Assembly: GCA_000437395.1 (NCBI GenBank)
Contig: FR898184.1
Coordinates: 24,256 to 88,255, forward strand
Direction: 5' to 3'
DNA: 64,000 nt
DNA from: Clostridium sp. CAG:288
Lineage (GTDB): Bacteria > Bacillota_I > Bacilli_A > RFN20 > CAG-288
The translations under genes and the position numbers were made by a program. Every line of letters begins with the position of its first letter. Within the stretch, counting starts at the first letter, position 1. The notes under the pieces were generated by a model. That model was given only the letters and a program-made list of their open reading frames with translations, did not search any database and had not been told where the DNA came from. Shown here piece after piece: positions 9,106-17,635 of this stretch.

Positions 9106-10049
9106 TATAATGCTCCTTTGAAATCTTTATCTTCTTTGTAGAATTTCATGAAGTAATCTTCAAGTGTTTCTTTGCGATTAGAAAATTCATCGAGAGAATA
9201 TTCAGAGACAATTGAGATAAATTTATTTATATTTTTATCATCGACTGAAACGAGAACTCTATTTTTCTCTTCATTATATTCAAGAACATTTATAATATTT
9301 TCATATTTCTTTGCTGAATAATTATTAGCAAATTTTAAATATTCATCTTTATTAATAAATGTTAATCTATAAGTTTTAATCGAAGCATGTTTTAAATCGT
9401 TTGCATTAAATTCAGAAACAATCTTTCCATCTTTAATGATACCGATTCGGTCACATGTAGCATCAACTTCTGAGAAAATGTGACTAGAGAGCAATATCGT
9501 TTTTCCTCTATTCTTTTCTTCTTCAATAAACTTGATAAATACTTCCTGCATAACTGGATCAAGTCCACTTGTAGGTTCATCCAATATCAATACATCTGGA
9601 TCTGACATAAAGGCTGTAACAACTGCTAACTTACGTTTAACACCTAAGCTCATTCTCTTTGTTTCACCTTTTAATACGTTTGGTTCCAATTTGAATAAAT
9701 CAAGCATTTTATCTAACATTTCTTGATTATGAATATGTTGCAAATCTTGCATCATTTTCAAAAATTCATAACCAGTAAGTCCTGCTGGTAATGCAATTTC
9801 ACCTGGAATATAACCAACACGGTTTAAAATCTCATAATAATGGTTAAATGAATCTTTCCCAAAAATCATCGTTTTACCACTATCAGGTTTTGAAAAGCCC
9901 ATGATATGTCTAATCGTTGTACTTTTACCTGCACCATTTGGTCCAAGGAAGCCAAACACTTCGCCTTCCTTAACTGCAAATGAAACATCAAATACACCAC
10001 GACCAGAGCCATAATCTTTAGTTAAATGTTCGACTTCTAGTACATTCAT
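9105..10049 (-). CDS. ABC exporter ATPase (first subunit)
   Basis: This 314-residue ABC ATP-binding subunit has Walker A GPNGAGKST, signature RMSLGVKRK, Walker B LILDEPTSG and the switch-histidine motif LLSSHIFSE. It is the first gene of the three-gene exporter operon and is transcribed divergently from the TetR gene. A strong AGGAGGT ribosome-binding site lies 7 bases before the ATG. The two ATPases of this operon are clearly paralogous in sequence and domain plan. Confidence 0.9.
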   Translation of the reverse strand: MNVLEVEHLTKDYGSGRGVFDVSFAVKEGEVFGFLGPNGAGKSTTIRHIMGFSKPDSGKTMIFGKDSFNHYYEILNRVGYIPGEIALPAGLTGYEFLKMMQDLQHIHNQEMLDKMLDLFKLEPNVLKGETKRMSLGVKRKLAVVTAFMSDPDVLILDEPTSGLDPVMQEVFIKFIEEEKNRGKTILLSSHIFSEVDATCDRIGIIKDGKIVSEFNANDLKHASIKTYRLTFINKDEYLKFANNYSAKKYENIINVLEYNEEKNRVLVSVDDKNINKFISIVSEYSLDEFSNRKETLEDYFMKFYKEDKDFKGAL

Positions 10050-10063
10050 GTAATTACCTCCTA

Positions 10064-10182
10064 TAGTACAAAATCAAACTTTTGTTTATTTTCAAACTAA
10101 GGTTTGATTTTTGCTGCGTTTGTAATATACTAATATAGAAGGATTTGTAAAATAACAATTTTTGGAATTTAGTACAAAATCA
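10064..10182. promoter_or_regulatory. Divergent control region with repeated operator-like sites
   Basis: A 13-bp direct repeat, TAGTACAAAATCA, occurs at 10064-10076 (just upstream of the exporter start) and 10170-10182 (just upstream of the TetR gene). The first copy overlaps one arm of an inverted repeat, AAATCAAAC (10071-10079) with GTTTGATTT (10102-10110). The second arm covers the -35 region of the TetR promoter. The arrangement fits autoregulation plus repression of the exporter by the TetR protein; binding is inferred. Confidence 0.5.
10104..10131 (+). promoter_or_regulatory. Predicted sigma-A promoter of the tetR gene
   Basis: TTGATT at 10104-10109 and TATACT at 10126-10131 are separated by 16 bases. 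The -35 box lies inside the operator-like inverted repeat. Confidence 0.45.
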
Positions 10183-10221
10183 TACCAAAAAGCGTTATCA
10201 GTCTTATTTTGGAGGCATTTT

Positions 10222-10785
10222 ATGGCAGAATATAGGAATTCGCTTAGATCAAAGAGATTAATTAGACAAGCATTTGCAGAATTAATGCAAGAAAAACAAA
10301 GCATAGATAAAATTACAGTTAAAGAAATTATCGATAGAGCTGATATTTCTAAAAGTACTTTTTATAGTCATTATCAAGATATTTATGCATTATTAGAAGA
10401 GTTTGAAGATGAAATATTAGACATGTTAGGCAATGCATTTGACGAGTATAATGCAGCTAGAAAAATGGCAACAGATATGCCATATATTGACCATGTCTTA
10501 AAAAATTTAAAAGAGAATGAATCAACATACAAAATGATTTTAACATCAAACTATCCAGTTCAATTTATCGATAAACTAAAATCTTATATAAATGGAAGAA
10601 TTTTAAAAGATATTAAATTAAACGGATTATCTAGCAATCAAAAAATAAAGCTTATGGAAATCGATATGATGACAAATGCATTTGTTCATTTAGTAGTTGA
10701 TTATATGCGTGGAAAAGTCGATGCAACATTTGCTGAATTAAGTTCTGTAATAACTTCAGTTTTAAAAAGAGTCGCAATGATATAG
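10222..10785 (+). CDS. TetR/AcrR family transcriptional regulator
   Basis: The 187-residue protein has an N-terminal helix-turn-helix (IDKITVKEIIDRADISKSTF, then YSHY) diagnostic of TetR-like repressors, followed by an all-helical ligand domain. The start is placed at ATG 10222 because a GGAGG site lies 6 bases upstream. A TTG-initiated extension to 10162 has no ribosome-binding site and would run through the second operator repeat. It is divergent to the ABC exporter operon and probably its regulator. It ends at a convergent terminator. Confidence 0.85.
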   Translation: MAEYRNSLRSKRLIRQAFAELMQEKQSIDKITVKEIIDRADISKSTFYSHYQDIYALLEEFEDEILDMLGNAFDEYNAARKMATDMPYIDHVLKNLKENESTYKMILTSNYPVQFIDKLKSYINGRILKDIKLNGLSSNQKIKLMEIDMMTNAFVHLVVDYMRGKVDATFAELSSVITSVLKRVAMI

Positions 10786-10791
10786 TCAAAT

Positions 10792-10886
10792 AAAAAAACA
10801 CCAATGAGTAGAAAATACTTTTTTATTAAATATCATTTTACTATGTACATTTTATAATATAGTATCATTCAACATGGTGTTTTTTT
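10792..10886. terminator. Convergent terminator region
   Basis: AAAAAAACACCA (10792-10803) can pair with TGGTGTTTTTTT (10875-10886), but the loop is about 70 bases long and holds a small inner TACTAT/ATAGTA hairpin. T runs flank the stem in both directions. It lies between tetR and the convergent HD gene. Confidence 0.5.
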
Positions 10887-10891
10887 ATTAT

Positions 10892-11572
10892 TTAAATTAC
10901 GCTTAAATCGTTAATAATTAGTCTAAACTCTAATCCTAATTTCTTTGCTGCTTTTTTGCAAAGGATCATTCTTTCCAAGAATATTTCAAAGTAATCCATA
11001 ACCGAACATATTTCTGTATCGATTACTATCTTTAACGTGAAAGTTTTAGCCTCAGTATCCAAATTTACAGAGTTTTGAACAGCAGCAAAATTTACTCTAT
11101 CGTGAATGTCAAATGTAGTTCTATCTTTATTAGTTACCCTTGAACGTCTAACATCTGTTTTATCAGCTAAAATTAATGCTGCTGTAATAGCATTGACAGG
11201 ATAAGCAGTTGAATCATCGTGATTACCTATAGCTGTAACGATTGTAGCTATATCTTCTACCATCATGCCTAAATTATCCAAAATTCTAAATGCCATAACA
11301 GCACCTGTTTGAGCGTGATCATTTCTATTAACTACGTTTCCGATATCGTGCATATATGCAGCAATCTGACCTAAATTTATTTCTCTTTTAGAATAACCTA
11401 GTTTTGTTAATAAGTCTTTAACAACATTTACACATATTGTAACATGTCCAAATGAGTGTTCTGTAAACCCCATTGCCGATAAAGACGCATTTGCTTGAGT
11501 AATATAAGTATTAATTTCTTTGTTGTTCTTAATTTCATCAAATGGAATAATTAATTCTTCTTTTTCTGTCAT
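10892..11572 (-). CDS. HD-domain phosphohydrolase
   Basis: The protein carries an HD metal-binding domain: HSFGHV, then the paired YMHDIGN motif, then HDDSTAYP and DKTDVRRSRV. HD proteins are metal-dependent phosphohydrolases or nucleotidases; the substrate is not evident. A C-terminal region of about 80 residues has no recognised motif. The start is placed at the ATG at 11572 (MTEKEE...), where AAAGGA is 8 bases away. The upstream ATG at 11581 overlaps that same ribosome-binding site. It appears to be a single-gene unit. Confidence 0.75.
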   Translation of the reverse strand: MTEKEELIIPFDEIKNNKEINTYITQANASLSAMGFTEHSFGHVTICVNVVKDLLTKLGYSKREINLGQIAAYMHDIGNVVNRNDHAQTGAVMAFRILDNLGMMVEDIATIVTAIGNHDDSTAYPVNAITAALILADKTDVRRSRVTNKDRTTFDIHDRVNFAAVQNSVNLDTEAKTFTLKIVIDTEICSVMDYFEIFLERMILCKKAAKKLGLEFRLIINDLSVI

Positions 11573-11660
11573 GGTATTCATCCTTTCGTTTTAATTATAT
11601 CATTATTTTTCCTCGTTTAAATAAAAGTCCTTTAAATATTTCTATTTAAGCAACATAATA

Positions 11661-13583
11661 TTAATCTTCATCATATAATGACAATTCATCAATTAATGAT
11701 TCATATTCTTTTTCAAGTGAGCTTATTTCCTGACTGAGTTCGTTCATTTTTTGGCTATTTTGATAATATTCAGGTAAGTCTAAATAAGAGTGCTTTACAC
11801 TCAAATCTCTTTCAAGTCTTGCAAGTTTTTCTTCAATTTTATTTTTAGCCAACTTTGGTCTAGGTTTATTAATCTTTTTCTTTTCAGTCTTAACTTGAGC
11901 TTTGTACTTTTCGCGTTCTAGTTGTTCTTCAAGAGCTTTTTGATTACTAATCTCTTCATTTTCTTTATTAACTAAAGGATCTAAAACGTCAACTTTAAAT
12001 TCTGAATATGTTCCACTGGCATAATATAAAGTTTTATGATTGTGGAAGAATATTAATTTATTAGTTACTTTATCGACGAAATAACGATCGTGTGATACTA
12101 CAAGAAGTGTTCCTTTATAATCGTTTAAAGCTTCAATTAACTCTTCTTTTGTCATCATATCTAAATGGTTCGTTGGTTCATCTAAGATCAAAACATCATA
12201 GTGACGTAAAACCATTTCAGCAATAACAACTCGCATTCTTTCACCACCAGAAAGATTATCTATTACTTTTTCATTAACTTCATCATAAGAAAAAGCATAT
12301 CTTCCTAAATGGTTGTATATTTCTTGATTAGACATTTCTGGATACATATCTCTAAAATATTCAAAAATAGTTTGAGGACTACGTAGATTAATACCATCTT
12401 GTCTTAAATAACCTATATTTAAATCTGTTAAAAACTCACATTCACCACTCAATGGTCTAAGCTCACCTTTTATTGTTTTTATAAATGTTGTTTTGCCAGA
12501 TCCATTAGGTCCTAAAATTGCAAGTTTATCCCCTCCTTCAATTAACAAATTAATATTGCTAACTAAAGGTTCATCATAGCCAACCGTCATATTTTCGATA
12601 GAAATTAATTTTTTACCTTTGCGAATTTCACCAGTGATATTCATACTAATTTTATTCTTAGTCTCTTTTGGTGCTTCAATGGCATTTTGTTTTAAACGCG
12701 CTAATTTCTTTTCTCTATCATGAGCTCTTGAAACAAAACGTGGTTTAGGCATGTAGTATGTAATAAACCATTCTAGTTTTTTCATTTCAGCTTGTTGATG
12801 TTTATATGCTTTTAACTGTTGCTCATATCTTTCTTTCTTCAAGACAGCATATTTTTCATAATCGCCGATATAAGTTTCAATCTTATGTTGATCTAATTCA
12901 ATGATTTTATTAGCTAAAGCATTTATAAAATAACGGTCGTGAGAGACAAAAAAGACAGATCCCGGATATGTCTTTAAATAAGACTCTAGCCATTCTATTG
13001 TATCGATATCTAGATGGTTAGTTGGTTCATCCAATAGCAATAAATCTGGTTTCATTAAAAGAATTTTGGCAAAAGCCATTTTCATTCTTTCACCACCACT
13101 AAAAGTTGATATTGGTCTATCAAAATCTTTTTTATCAAAACCAAATTTGCCTAACATCATATCGATTTTGTAATGATAGTCATAGCCACCAAGTTCTGAA
13201 AACTTAGTTTCTAATTTTGAATATGTTTCTAATAGCTCTTGATTATCGTATTCAGTTTCTAACCTATGACACATAGCTTGTAAGTCTTTACCTATCTTTT
13301 CTAAATCAGCAAAGACAGATGAAGCTTCTTCATACAATGTATTTCCTAAATCGGAAATAACACTTTGTGATAAATATCCAATAGTGAAACCTTTTCCAAT
13401 GACAACCTTGCCAGAATCAGTCTCTAACTCACCAGTTATCATTTTAATAATTGTAGATTTACCTGCTCCATTAGGACCGATTAAAGCTATTCTTTCTTTT
13501 TCATTTATCTCAAAAGAAACTGGAGAAAATAAAGGAACTCCATTATATTCTTTTACAGCATTTTGTACTTGAACTATAATCAT
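11661..13583 (-). CDS. ABC-F family ribosome-associated ATPase
   Basis: The 640-residue protein has two ABC cassettes without membrane helices (GPNGAGKST then FSGGERM and LLLLDEPTNHLD; GPNGSGKTT then LSGGERM and LILDEPTNHLD), joined by a charged linker. A C-terminal coiled coil of about 100 residues is of the YdiF/Uup type. ABC-F proteins act on the ribosomal E/P site to relieve stalled or antibiotic-bound ribosomes. Whether this one is housekeeping or a resistance factor cannot be decided; the C-terminal coiled coil favours the YdiF/Uup branch. Its ATG overlaps the TGA of the TrkA gene (ATGA), so it belongs to the trk operon. Confidence 0.88.
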   Translation of the reverse strand: MIIVQVQNAVKEYNGVPLFSPVSFEINEKERIALIGPNGAGKSTIIKMITGELETDSGKVVIGKGFTIGYLSQSVISDLGNTLYEEASSVFADLEKIGKDLQAMCHRLETEYDNQELLETYSKLETKFSELGGYDYHYKIDMMLGKFGFDKKDFDRPISTFSGGERMKMAFAKILLMKPDLLLLDEPTNHLDIDTIEWLESYLKTYPGSVFFVSHDRYFINALANKIIELDQHKIETYIGDYEKYAVLKKERYEQQLKAYKHQQAEMKKLEWFITYYMPKPRFVSRAHDREKKLARLKQNAIEAPKETKNKISMNITGEIRKGKKLISIENMTVGYDEPLVSNINLLIEGGDKLAILGPNGSGKTTFIKTIKGELRPLSGECEFLTDLNIGYLRQDGINLRSPQTIFEYFRDMYPEMSNQEIYNHLGRYAFSYDEVNEKVIDNLSGGERMRVVIAEMVLRHYDVLILDEPTNHLDMMTKEELIEALNDYKGTLLVVSHDRYFVDKVTNKLIFFHNHKTLYYASGTYSEFKVDVLDPLVNKENEEISNQKALEEQLEREKYKAQVKTEKKKINKPRPKLAKNKIEEKLARLERDLSVKHSYLDLPEYYQNSQKMNELSQEISSLEKEYESLIDELSLYDED

Positions 13584-14242
13584 TTTGTCTGTGCAAAAAG
13601 GTCAATAGCATCTTGTTGTTGCTTTGAACTAGAGATTACTAACACCTTATCTCCTGGATAAAGTACTGTTGAACCACGTGGAACTATAACATCATTTTCA
13701 CGCATTACAGCACCAATTGAAATACCTGATGGCAAATTAATAACAGCTAATGATTTATCAGCCATAATTGAGTTTTTTTCTATAGTAATAGTTGTAATTG
13801 CTAACGCTTCAAACTCAGTAACTATCGATCTAGCTATACCTTCTAATACAGAGGCCTTTTCAATGTATTTTGAAATCATATATGTTGCACTAATAGCTGT
13901 GTCAACTCCCATCATTCTAAAATATTGAACGTTACGTGGGTCGGAAACACTAGCGACAGTTTTCTTGACACTAAATACACTCTTAGCAATTTGGCATAAA
14001 GCTAAGTTATCAGCATCATTTGGAAGAAGAGCAACTAAAACATCAAAGTTCTCAATTTGTGCTTCTTCTAAGACAAACTTACTAGTTGGATCATTAATTA
14101 TAACGTCAACTTTATGCTTTTTGGCTAAATATGTGCCATAACTTAAACTATCATTAATTACTACTAATTTATGATGTTCTTTCTTAAACATCTCAATAAG
14201 GAAGTCTGCCTTACTTTGGCCACCAGCAATGACTATTTTCAT
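13580..14242 (-). CDS. TrkA-like potassium-channel regulator (N and C domains)
   Basis: The 220-residue protein has an RCK/TrkA-N nucleotide-binding domain (about 1-130) and a TrkA-C domain (about 135-215, ending in PGDKVLVIS). These cytoplasmic proteins gate TrkH/KtrB channels on ATP/ADP, NAD(H) or c-di-AMP binding. The N-terminal glycine motif is altered to VIAGGQSKADF rather than the usual GxGxxG, so nucleotide preference may differ. It lies in an operon: trkH, TrkA-N gene, this gene, ABC-F. AAGGAG precedes the ATG. Confidence 0.8.
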   Translation of the reverse strand: MKIVIAGGQSKADFLIEMFKKEHHKLVVINDSLSYGTYLAKKHKVDVIINDPTSKFVLEEAQIENFDVLVALLPNDADNLALCQIAKSVFSVKKTVASVSDPRNVQYFRMMGVDTAISATYMISKYIEKASVLEGIARSIVTEFEALAITTITIEKNSIMADKSLAVINLPSGISIGAVMRENDVIVPRGSTVLYPGDKVLVISSSKQQQDAIDLFAQTK

Positions 14243-14246
14243 AGTT

Positions 14247-14681
14247 TTATTCTCCTTCCTTATTATAATCTTTAACTATATCAAAGAATTTACCAGCTGT
14301 TAAAAGTGATGGATAAATAATCTTTATTCCAGAATTATCTAATAAAACATGCTTTTCTACATCGTAAATTCTAGCTATAACCAAATCAACTCCAATAATC
14401 TTTTTAATATATTGAGCAGCAAATGAATTGACATTGTCTGAATTTGTAGCTACTAAAACAAGATAAGCAGATTTAGAAATTTGATGACTTAAAAAATCGG
14501 TATCACAAGCATCACCAACTTGTTTGAAGCCAGAATAATCTGGTGGTAAGTTGCGGAATGCATCTTCTTTAACATCAATAACATAAACGTCAAAATTTAA
14601 CTTTGACATTGCCCCAGCAATGTATGCACCCATACTAGAGCAACCTATAACATAAACAATTCTTCTTGATCTTAATAGCAT
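14247..14681 (-). CDS. TrkA-N (RCK) domain protein, single domain
   Basis: The 144-residue protein consists only of an RCK/TrkA-N Rossmann domain (IVYVIGCSSMGAYIAGAM, then VYVIDVKEDAF with an acidic residue after strand 2). It lacks the TrkA-C half. Together with the following full TrkA-like gene it may assemble a mixed regulatory ring on TrkH. The glycine motif reads GCSSMG instead of GxGxxG. The ATG follows the trkH stop by 4 bases with AGGAG inside the end of trkH, indicating translational coupling. Confidence 0.78.
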   Translation of the reverse strand: MLLRSRRIVYVIGCSSMGAYIAGAMSKLNFDVYVIDVKEDAFRNLPPDYSGFKQVGDACDTDFLSHQISKSAYLVLVATNSDNVNSFAAQYIKKIIGVDLVIARIYDVEKHVLLDNSGIKIIYPSLLTAGKFFDIVKDYNKEGE

Positions 14682-14685
14682 AAAA

Positions 14686-16224
14686 TTACTCCTTTCTACG
14701 AGATTTAAAAGTTAATATTTTTGATATTGGAGTTCTAATAGAATAAATAATTCCATAGAAAACAACAAATACTTCTAATCTGCCTATGAGCATAATCAAT
14801 GCGCTAAAATAAAATATAAAGGCTGGTGAATTAGCTGTAATTCCACCCATTGACATACCAACCGTTCCTAATATCGAAGCGACTTCAAATATAGATTCTA
14901 CAAAAGGAATACCTGCAAAGCAATATACTAAAACAGATATAAAATAAATTGCAATCCAAGTTACTAGGAACAAATTGTTCTCCTGTAACGTTTCGTTTGT
15001 GATATAAGTTTCCTCATCCAATTGATATACACGATAATAGTGGACAGTTTTAGTTTTCATCAAAGAATCTTTCATTTTGATATATATAGATTTAATCATT
15101 AAATTTAATCTATATATTTTTAAGCCACCAGCAGTGGAGTTTGTTTGACCACCAATAAGCATACAAAGCGTTAATATAAACAAGAAAGAACTCGCTGTTG
15201 AAGGTGAAATTTTAACTGTTTGAAACCCAGTTGTTGATAATGCTGAAATAACGTGGAAAGCACTAATTAAAAATGAATCACCTATAGAGTATTTATCATA
15301 TGCGCAGAATAATCCAATAGCTGCTAAAGGAATAACAACAGCATAAAAAGCATACATAAATTTGTTTTCACAATACATAAAGAAGTTTTTAAACTTCCCT
15401 TTAAATAAAAATACGTGTGCTAAGAAGTTTGTTGATCCACAAAGCATTAAAACCATTGAAACAATTTCTATAGAACGTGAATTATAAAAGCCAATGCTAT
15501 CAGCTTTATTTGAAAATCCTCCTGTAGCAACAGCAGCAATTGAATGGACAATAGCATCAAATACTGGCATACCACAGATTACATAAGCTATAACACCTGA
15601 AATTATAAATCCTAAATAAATTAATAAAATAGCACGGGAACTCTTTAATAGATTTGGCATAAATCTGTCATAGTGTCCTTCAGATGCATATAACTTCATT
15701 CCATATCTATCAGAAAGAGCTGATATCATAACCAATACTAATCCAATACCACCAACTAAATGAGTTAGACTTCTTAAGATGAAAAAAATATGTGGGAAAT
15801 TATCAAAATCAGAAACAATGCTTAACCCACACGTTGTAATTCCTGATGCAGATTCAAATATTGCCTGGGAAAAAGTTAAAAGTCCTGAAGTAGCAAATGG
15901 TATAGCACACATAACAATAGCTAATATCCAACATAAGACTACAATACATGCATCTTGGTGTGTAGCTAATTGAGCGTGCTTGCGTTTATAAATATATCTA
16001 AAAAATGGTATACATCCTATAATTATATTTAATAAACCTACAATCAAAAAATGTATAAAGTATTTAGCTTCACTTGGATAAAATATTAAAGTAATCAATG
16101 GGACTAAAAGCATTATACCTACAACGATCATAAAGAAGCCAGCATAACCTAAAGTCAATCTCCAACCTTTAACTACTGGCTTATCGTTTCCATCTACTTC
16201 TAATGAATCAATAAAGTTTTCCAT
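14686..16224 (-). CDS. trkH: TrkH/KtrB family potassium transporter
   Basis: The 512-residue membrane protein has the fourfold pore-loop repeat of the SKT family. Selectivity-filter segments are visible as SASGITTCGLS, AVATGGFSN, ALSTTGFQT and ILGTVGMSMG. About ten membrane helices are present. The start is placed at ATG 16224: the longer frame begins with TTG and runs through the promoter. No Shine-Dalgarno precedes the ATG; a TATAAT lies 9 bases upstream, so the message may be leaderless. It heads the trkH-trkA-trkA-abcF operon. Confidence 0.88.
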   Translation of the reverse strand: MENFIDSLEVDGNDKPVVKGWRLTLGYAGFFMIVVGIMLLVPLITLIFYPSEAKYFIHFLIVGLLNIIIGCIPFFRYIYKRKHAQLATHQDACIVVLCWILAIVMCAIPFATSGLLTFSQAIFESASGITTCGLSIVSDFDNFPHIFFILRSLTHLVGGIGLVLVMISALSDRYGMKLYASEGHYDRFMPNLLKSSRAILLIYLGFIISGVIAYVICGMPVFDAIVHSIAAVATGGFSNKADSIGFYNSRSIEIVSMVLMLCGSTNFLAHVFLFKGKFKNFFMYCENKFMYAFYAVVIPLAAIGLFCAYDKYSIGDSFLISAFHVISALSTTGFQTVKISPSTASSFLFILTLCMLIGGQTNSTAGGLKIYRLNLMIKSIYIKMKDSLMKTKTVHYYRVYQLDEETYITNETLQENNLFLVTWIAIYFISVLVYCFAGIPFVESIFEVASILGTVGMSMGGITANSPAFIFYFSALIMLIGRLEVFVVFYGIIYSIRTPISKILTFKSRRKE

Positions 16225-16233
16225 ATTGATTGA

Positions 16234-16239
16234 ATTATA
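16234..16239 (-). promoter_or_regulatory. TATAAT -10 box directly upstream of trkH
   Basis: TATAAT on the minus strand ends 9 bases before the trkH ATG, leaving no room for a leader with a ribosome-binding site. No good -35 box is visible. Confidence 0.45.
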
Positions 16240-16295
16240 CAACAAATAAAAAGAAAATTATATATAAATAGCTTTTTCAATTTCAAAAAAAAAGT

Positions 16296-16322
16296 AGGTT
16301 CATAGCACAACCCTATGAACCT
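16296..16322 (-). terminator. Rho-independent terminator downstream of the ABC importer operon
   Basis: A 10-bp perfect stem, AGGTTCATAG (16296-16305) with CTATGAACCT (16313-16322), is followed on the minus strand by a run of nine T. Between it and the next hairpin (16323-16482) nothing was recognised. Confidence 0.8.
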
Positions 16323-16482
16323 TTCTAACTAATCGTATTCTCTTTAAATTGTTAGAATCAATTTTTTAAACAAAGCTTTATGACAACAAGCATTTTTGTT
16401 TAACTAATATTACAATAGATATTATATTTAATCAATGATATTACCATTTTTTATTGTTTGTAATTATTTTTTTACAAGTTAA

Positions 16483-16512
16483 AAGCTATTAAGATTTTAC
16501 TCCTAATAGCTT
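16483..16512 (-). terminator. Hairpin immediately after the importer ATPase gene
   Basis: AAGCTATTA (16483-16491) pairs with TAATAGCTT (16504-16512). The minus-strand T run is only four bases, so it may be a weak first terminator before the stronger one at 16296. Confidence 0.6.
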
Positions 16513-16518
16513 ATTTTA

Positions 16519-17631
16519 TTAATCGACTAAATCTAATTTACCATCAACAAGTCTATTTGTGCTTGCTTTATCAAATAAGATAATACTATTTCCTTTAAAG
16601 TTAATATGAATATCTTCATCAACTTTATAGTCAATAATACCGAATACAACAGAAGTTAAGATGTCTTGACCAACATTAACTTTAACAGTTGTTTCCATAC
16701 CTGCTGGTAATGTTGAATAAACTTTTGCAGCTAAACCTTTATCGCTTATTTCAACGAATTCAGGTCTAATACCTAAAACGACATCTTCACTTGGTAATTC
16801 AAATGGTTCATTAGCTGTAAATCTTGTTACAACATTATGGAATCTGACTTCATATGTTAATTCATCAATTTGTTGAACCTTAGCTGGAATGAAGTTCATA
16901 GCTGGGTTACCAACGAAATCGGCAACAAATAAATTGTTTGGATTCGAATAAACATAAAGTGGTGGAGCATATTGTTGTAAAAGTCCATTTTTCATCAAAC
17001 AAACTTCAGTAGCAAGTGTCATAGCTTCAAGTTGATCGTGTGTAACATAAACGAAAGTTGAGTTAGTTTCTGTATGGAGACGTTTTAACTCAGTTCTCAT
17101 TTCAAGACGTAACTTAGCATCTAAGTTTGAAAGTGGTTCATCCATAAAGAGAACTTTTGGATTTGGTGCTAATGTTCTAGCAATAGCAACACGTTGTTGT
17201 TGACCACCTGATAATTCACTTGGATATCTTCCAACAAATTCTTCAATTTTTAACATCTTGAGTAATTCGTCAACACGTTCTTTAATTTGTTCCTTTTTCC
17301 ACTTTAAGTTTTCAAGACCGAATGCAATGTTTTGATAAACAGTCATATGTGGCCACAAAGCATAGTTTTGGAATAAGAAACCAACATTTCTTTTAGCTGG
17401 TGAAATATTGATACCTTTTTCAGAATCAAATACTGTTACACCATCAATGATAATTTGTCCAGATGTTGGAGTTTCAAGTCCAGCAATCATACGAAGAGTT
17501 GTAGTTTTACCACAACCAGATGGGCCAAGTAAAGTAACGAATCCACGATCTTTAATGACCATGTTCAAATTATCTACACCGACAAATTTTCCCCATCTCT
17601 TTGTAACATTTTTTAAAATAATCTCTGGCAT
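16519..17631 (-). CDS. ABC importer ATPase (iron/thiamine/polyamine type)
   Basis: The 370-residue ATPase has Walker A GPSGCGKT (36-43), Q-loop FQNYALWPHM, signature ELSGGQQQR (139-147), Walker B VLFMDEPLSN and a C-terminal TOBE region of about 130 residues. It belongs to the FbpC/PotA/CysA-like group that powers uptake of ferric iron, thiamine, polyamines or related solutes. It is the last gene of a binding-protein/permease/ATPase operon and starts 4 bases after the permease stop. Confidence 0.85.
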   Translation of the reverse strand: MPEIILKNVTKRWGKFVGVDNLNMVIKDRGFVTLLGPSGCGKTTTLRMIAGLETPTSGQIIIDGVTVFDSEKGINISPAKRNVGFLFQNYALWPHMTVYQNIAFGLENLKWKKEQIKERVDELLKMLKIEEFVGRYPSELSGGQQQRVAIARTLAPNPKVLFMDEPLSNLDAKLRLEMRTELKRLHTETNSTFVYVTHDQLEAMTLATEVCLMKNGLLQQYAPPLYVYSNPNNLFVADFVGNPAMNFIPAKVQQIDELTYEVRFHNVVTRFTANEPFELPSEDVVLGIRPEFVEISDKGLAAKVYSTLPAGMETTVKVNVGQDILTSVVFGIIDYKVDEDIHINFKGNSIILFDKASTNRLVDGKLDLVD

Positions 17632-17635
17632 ATTT

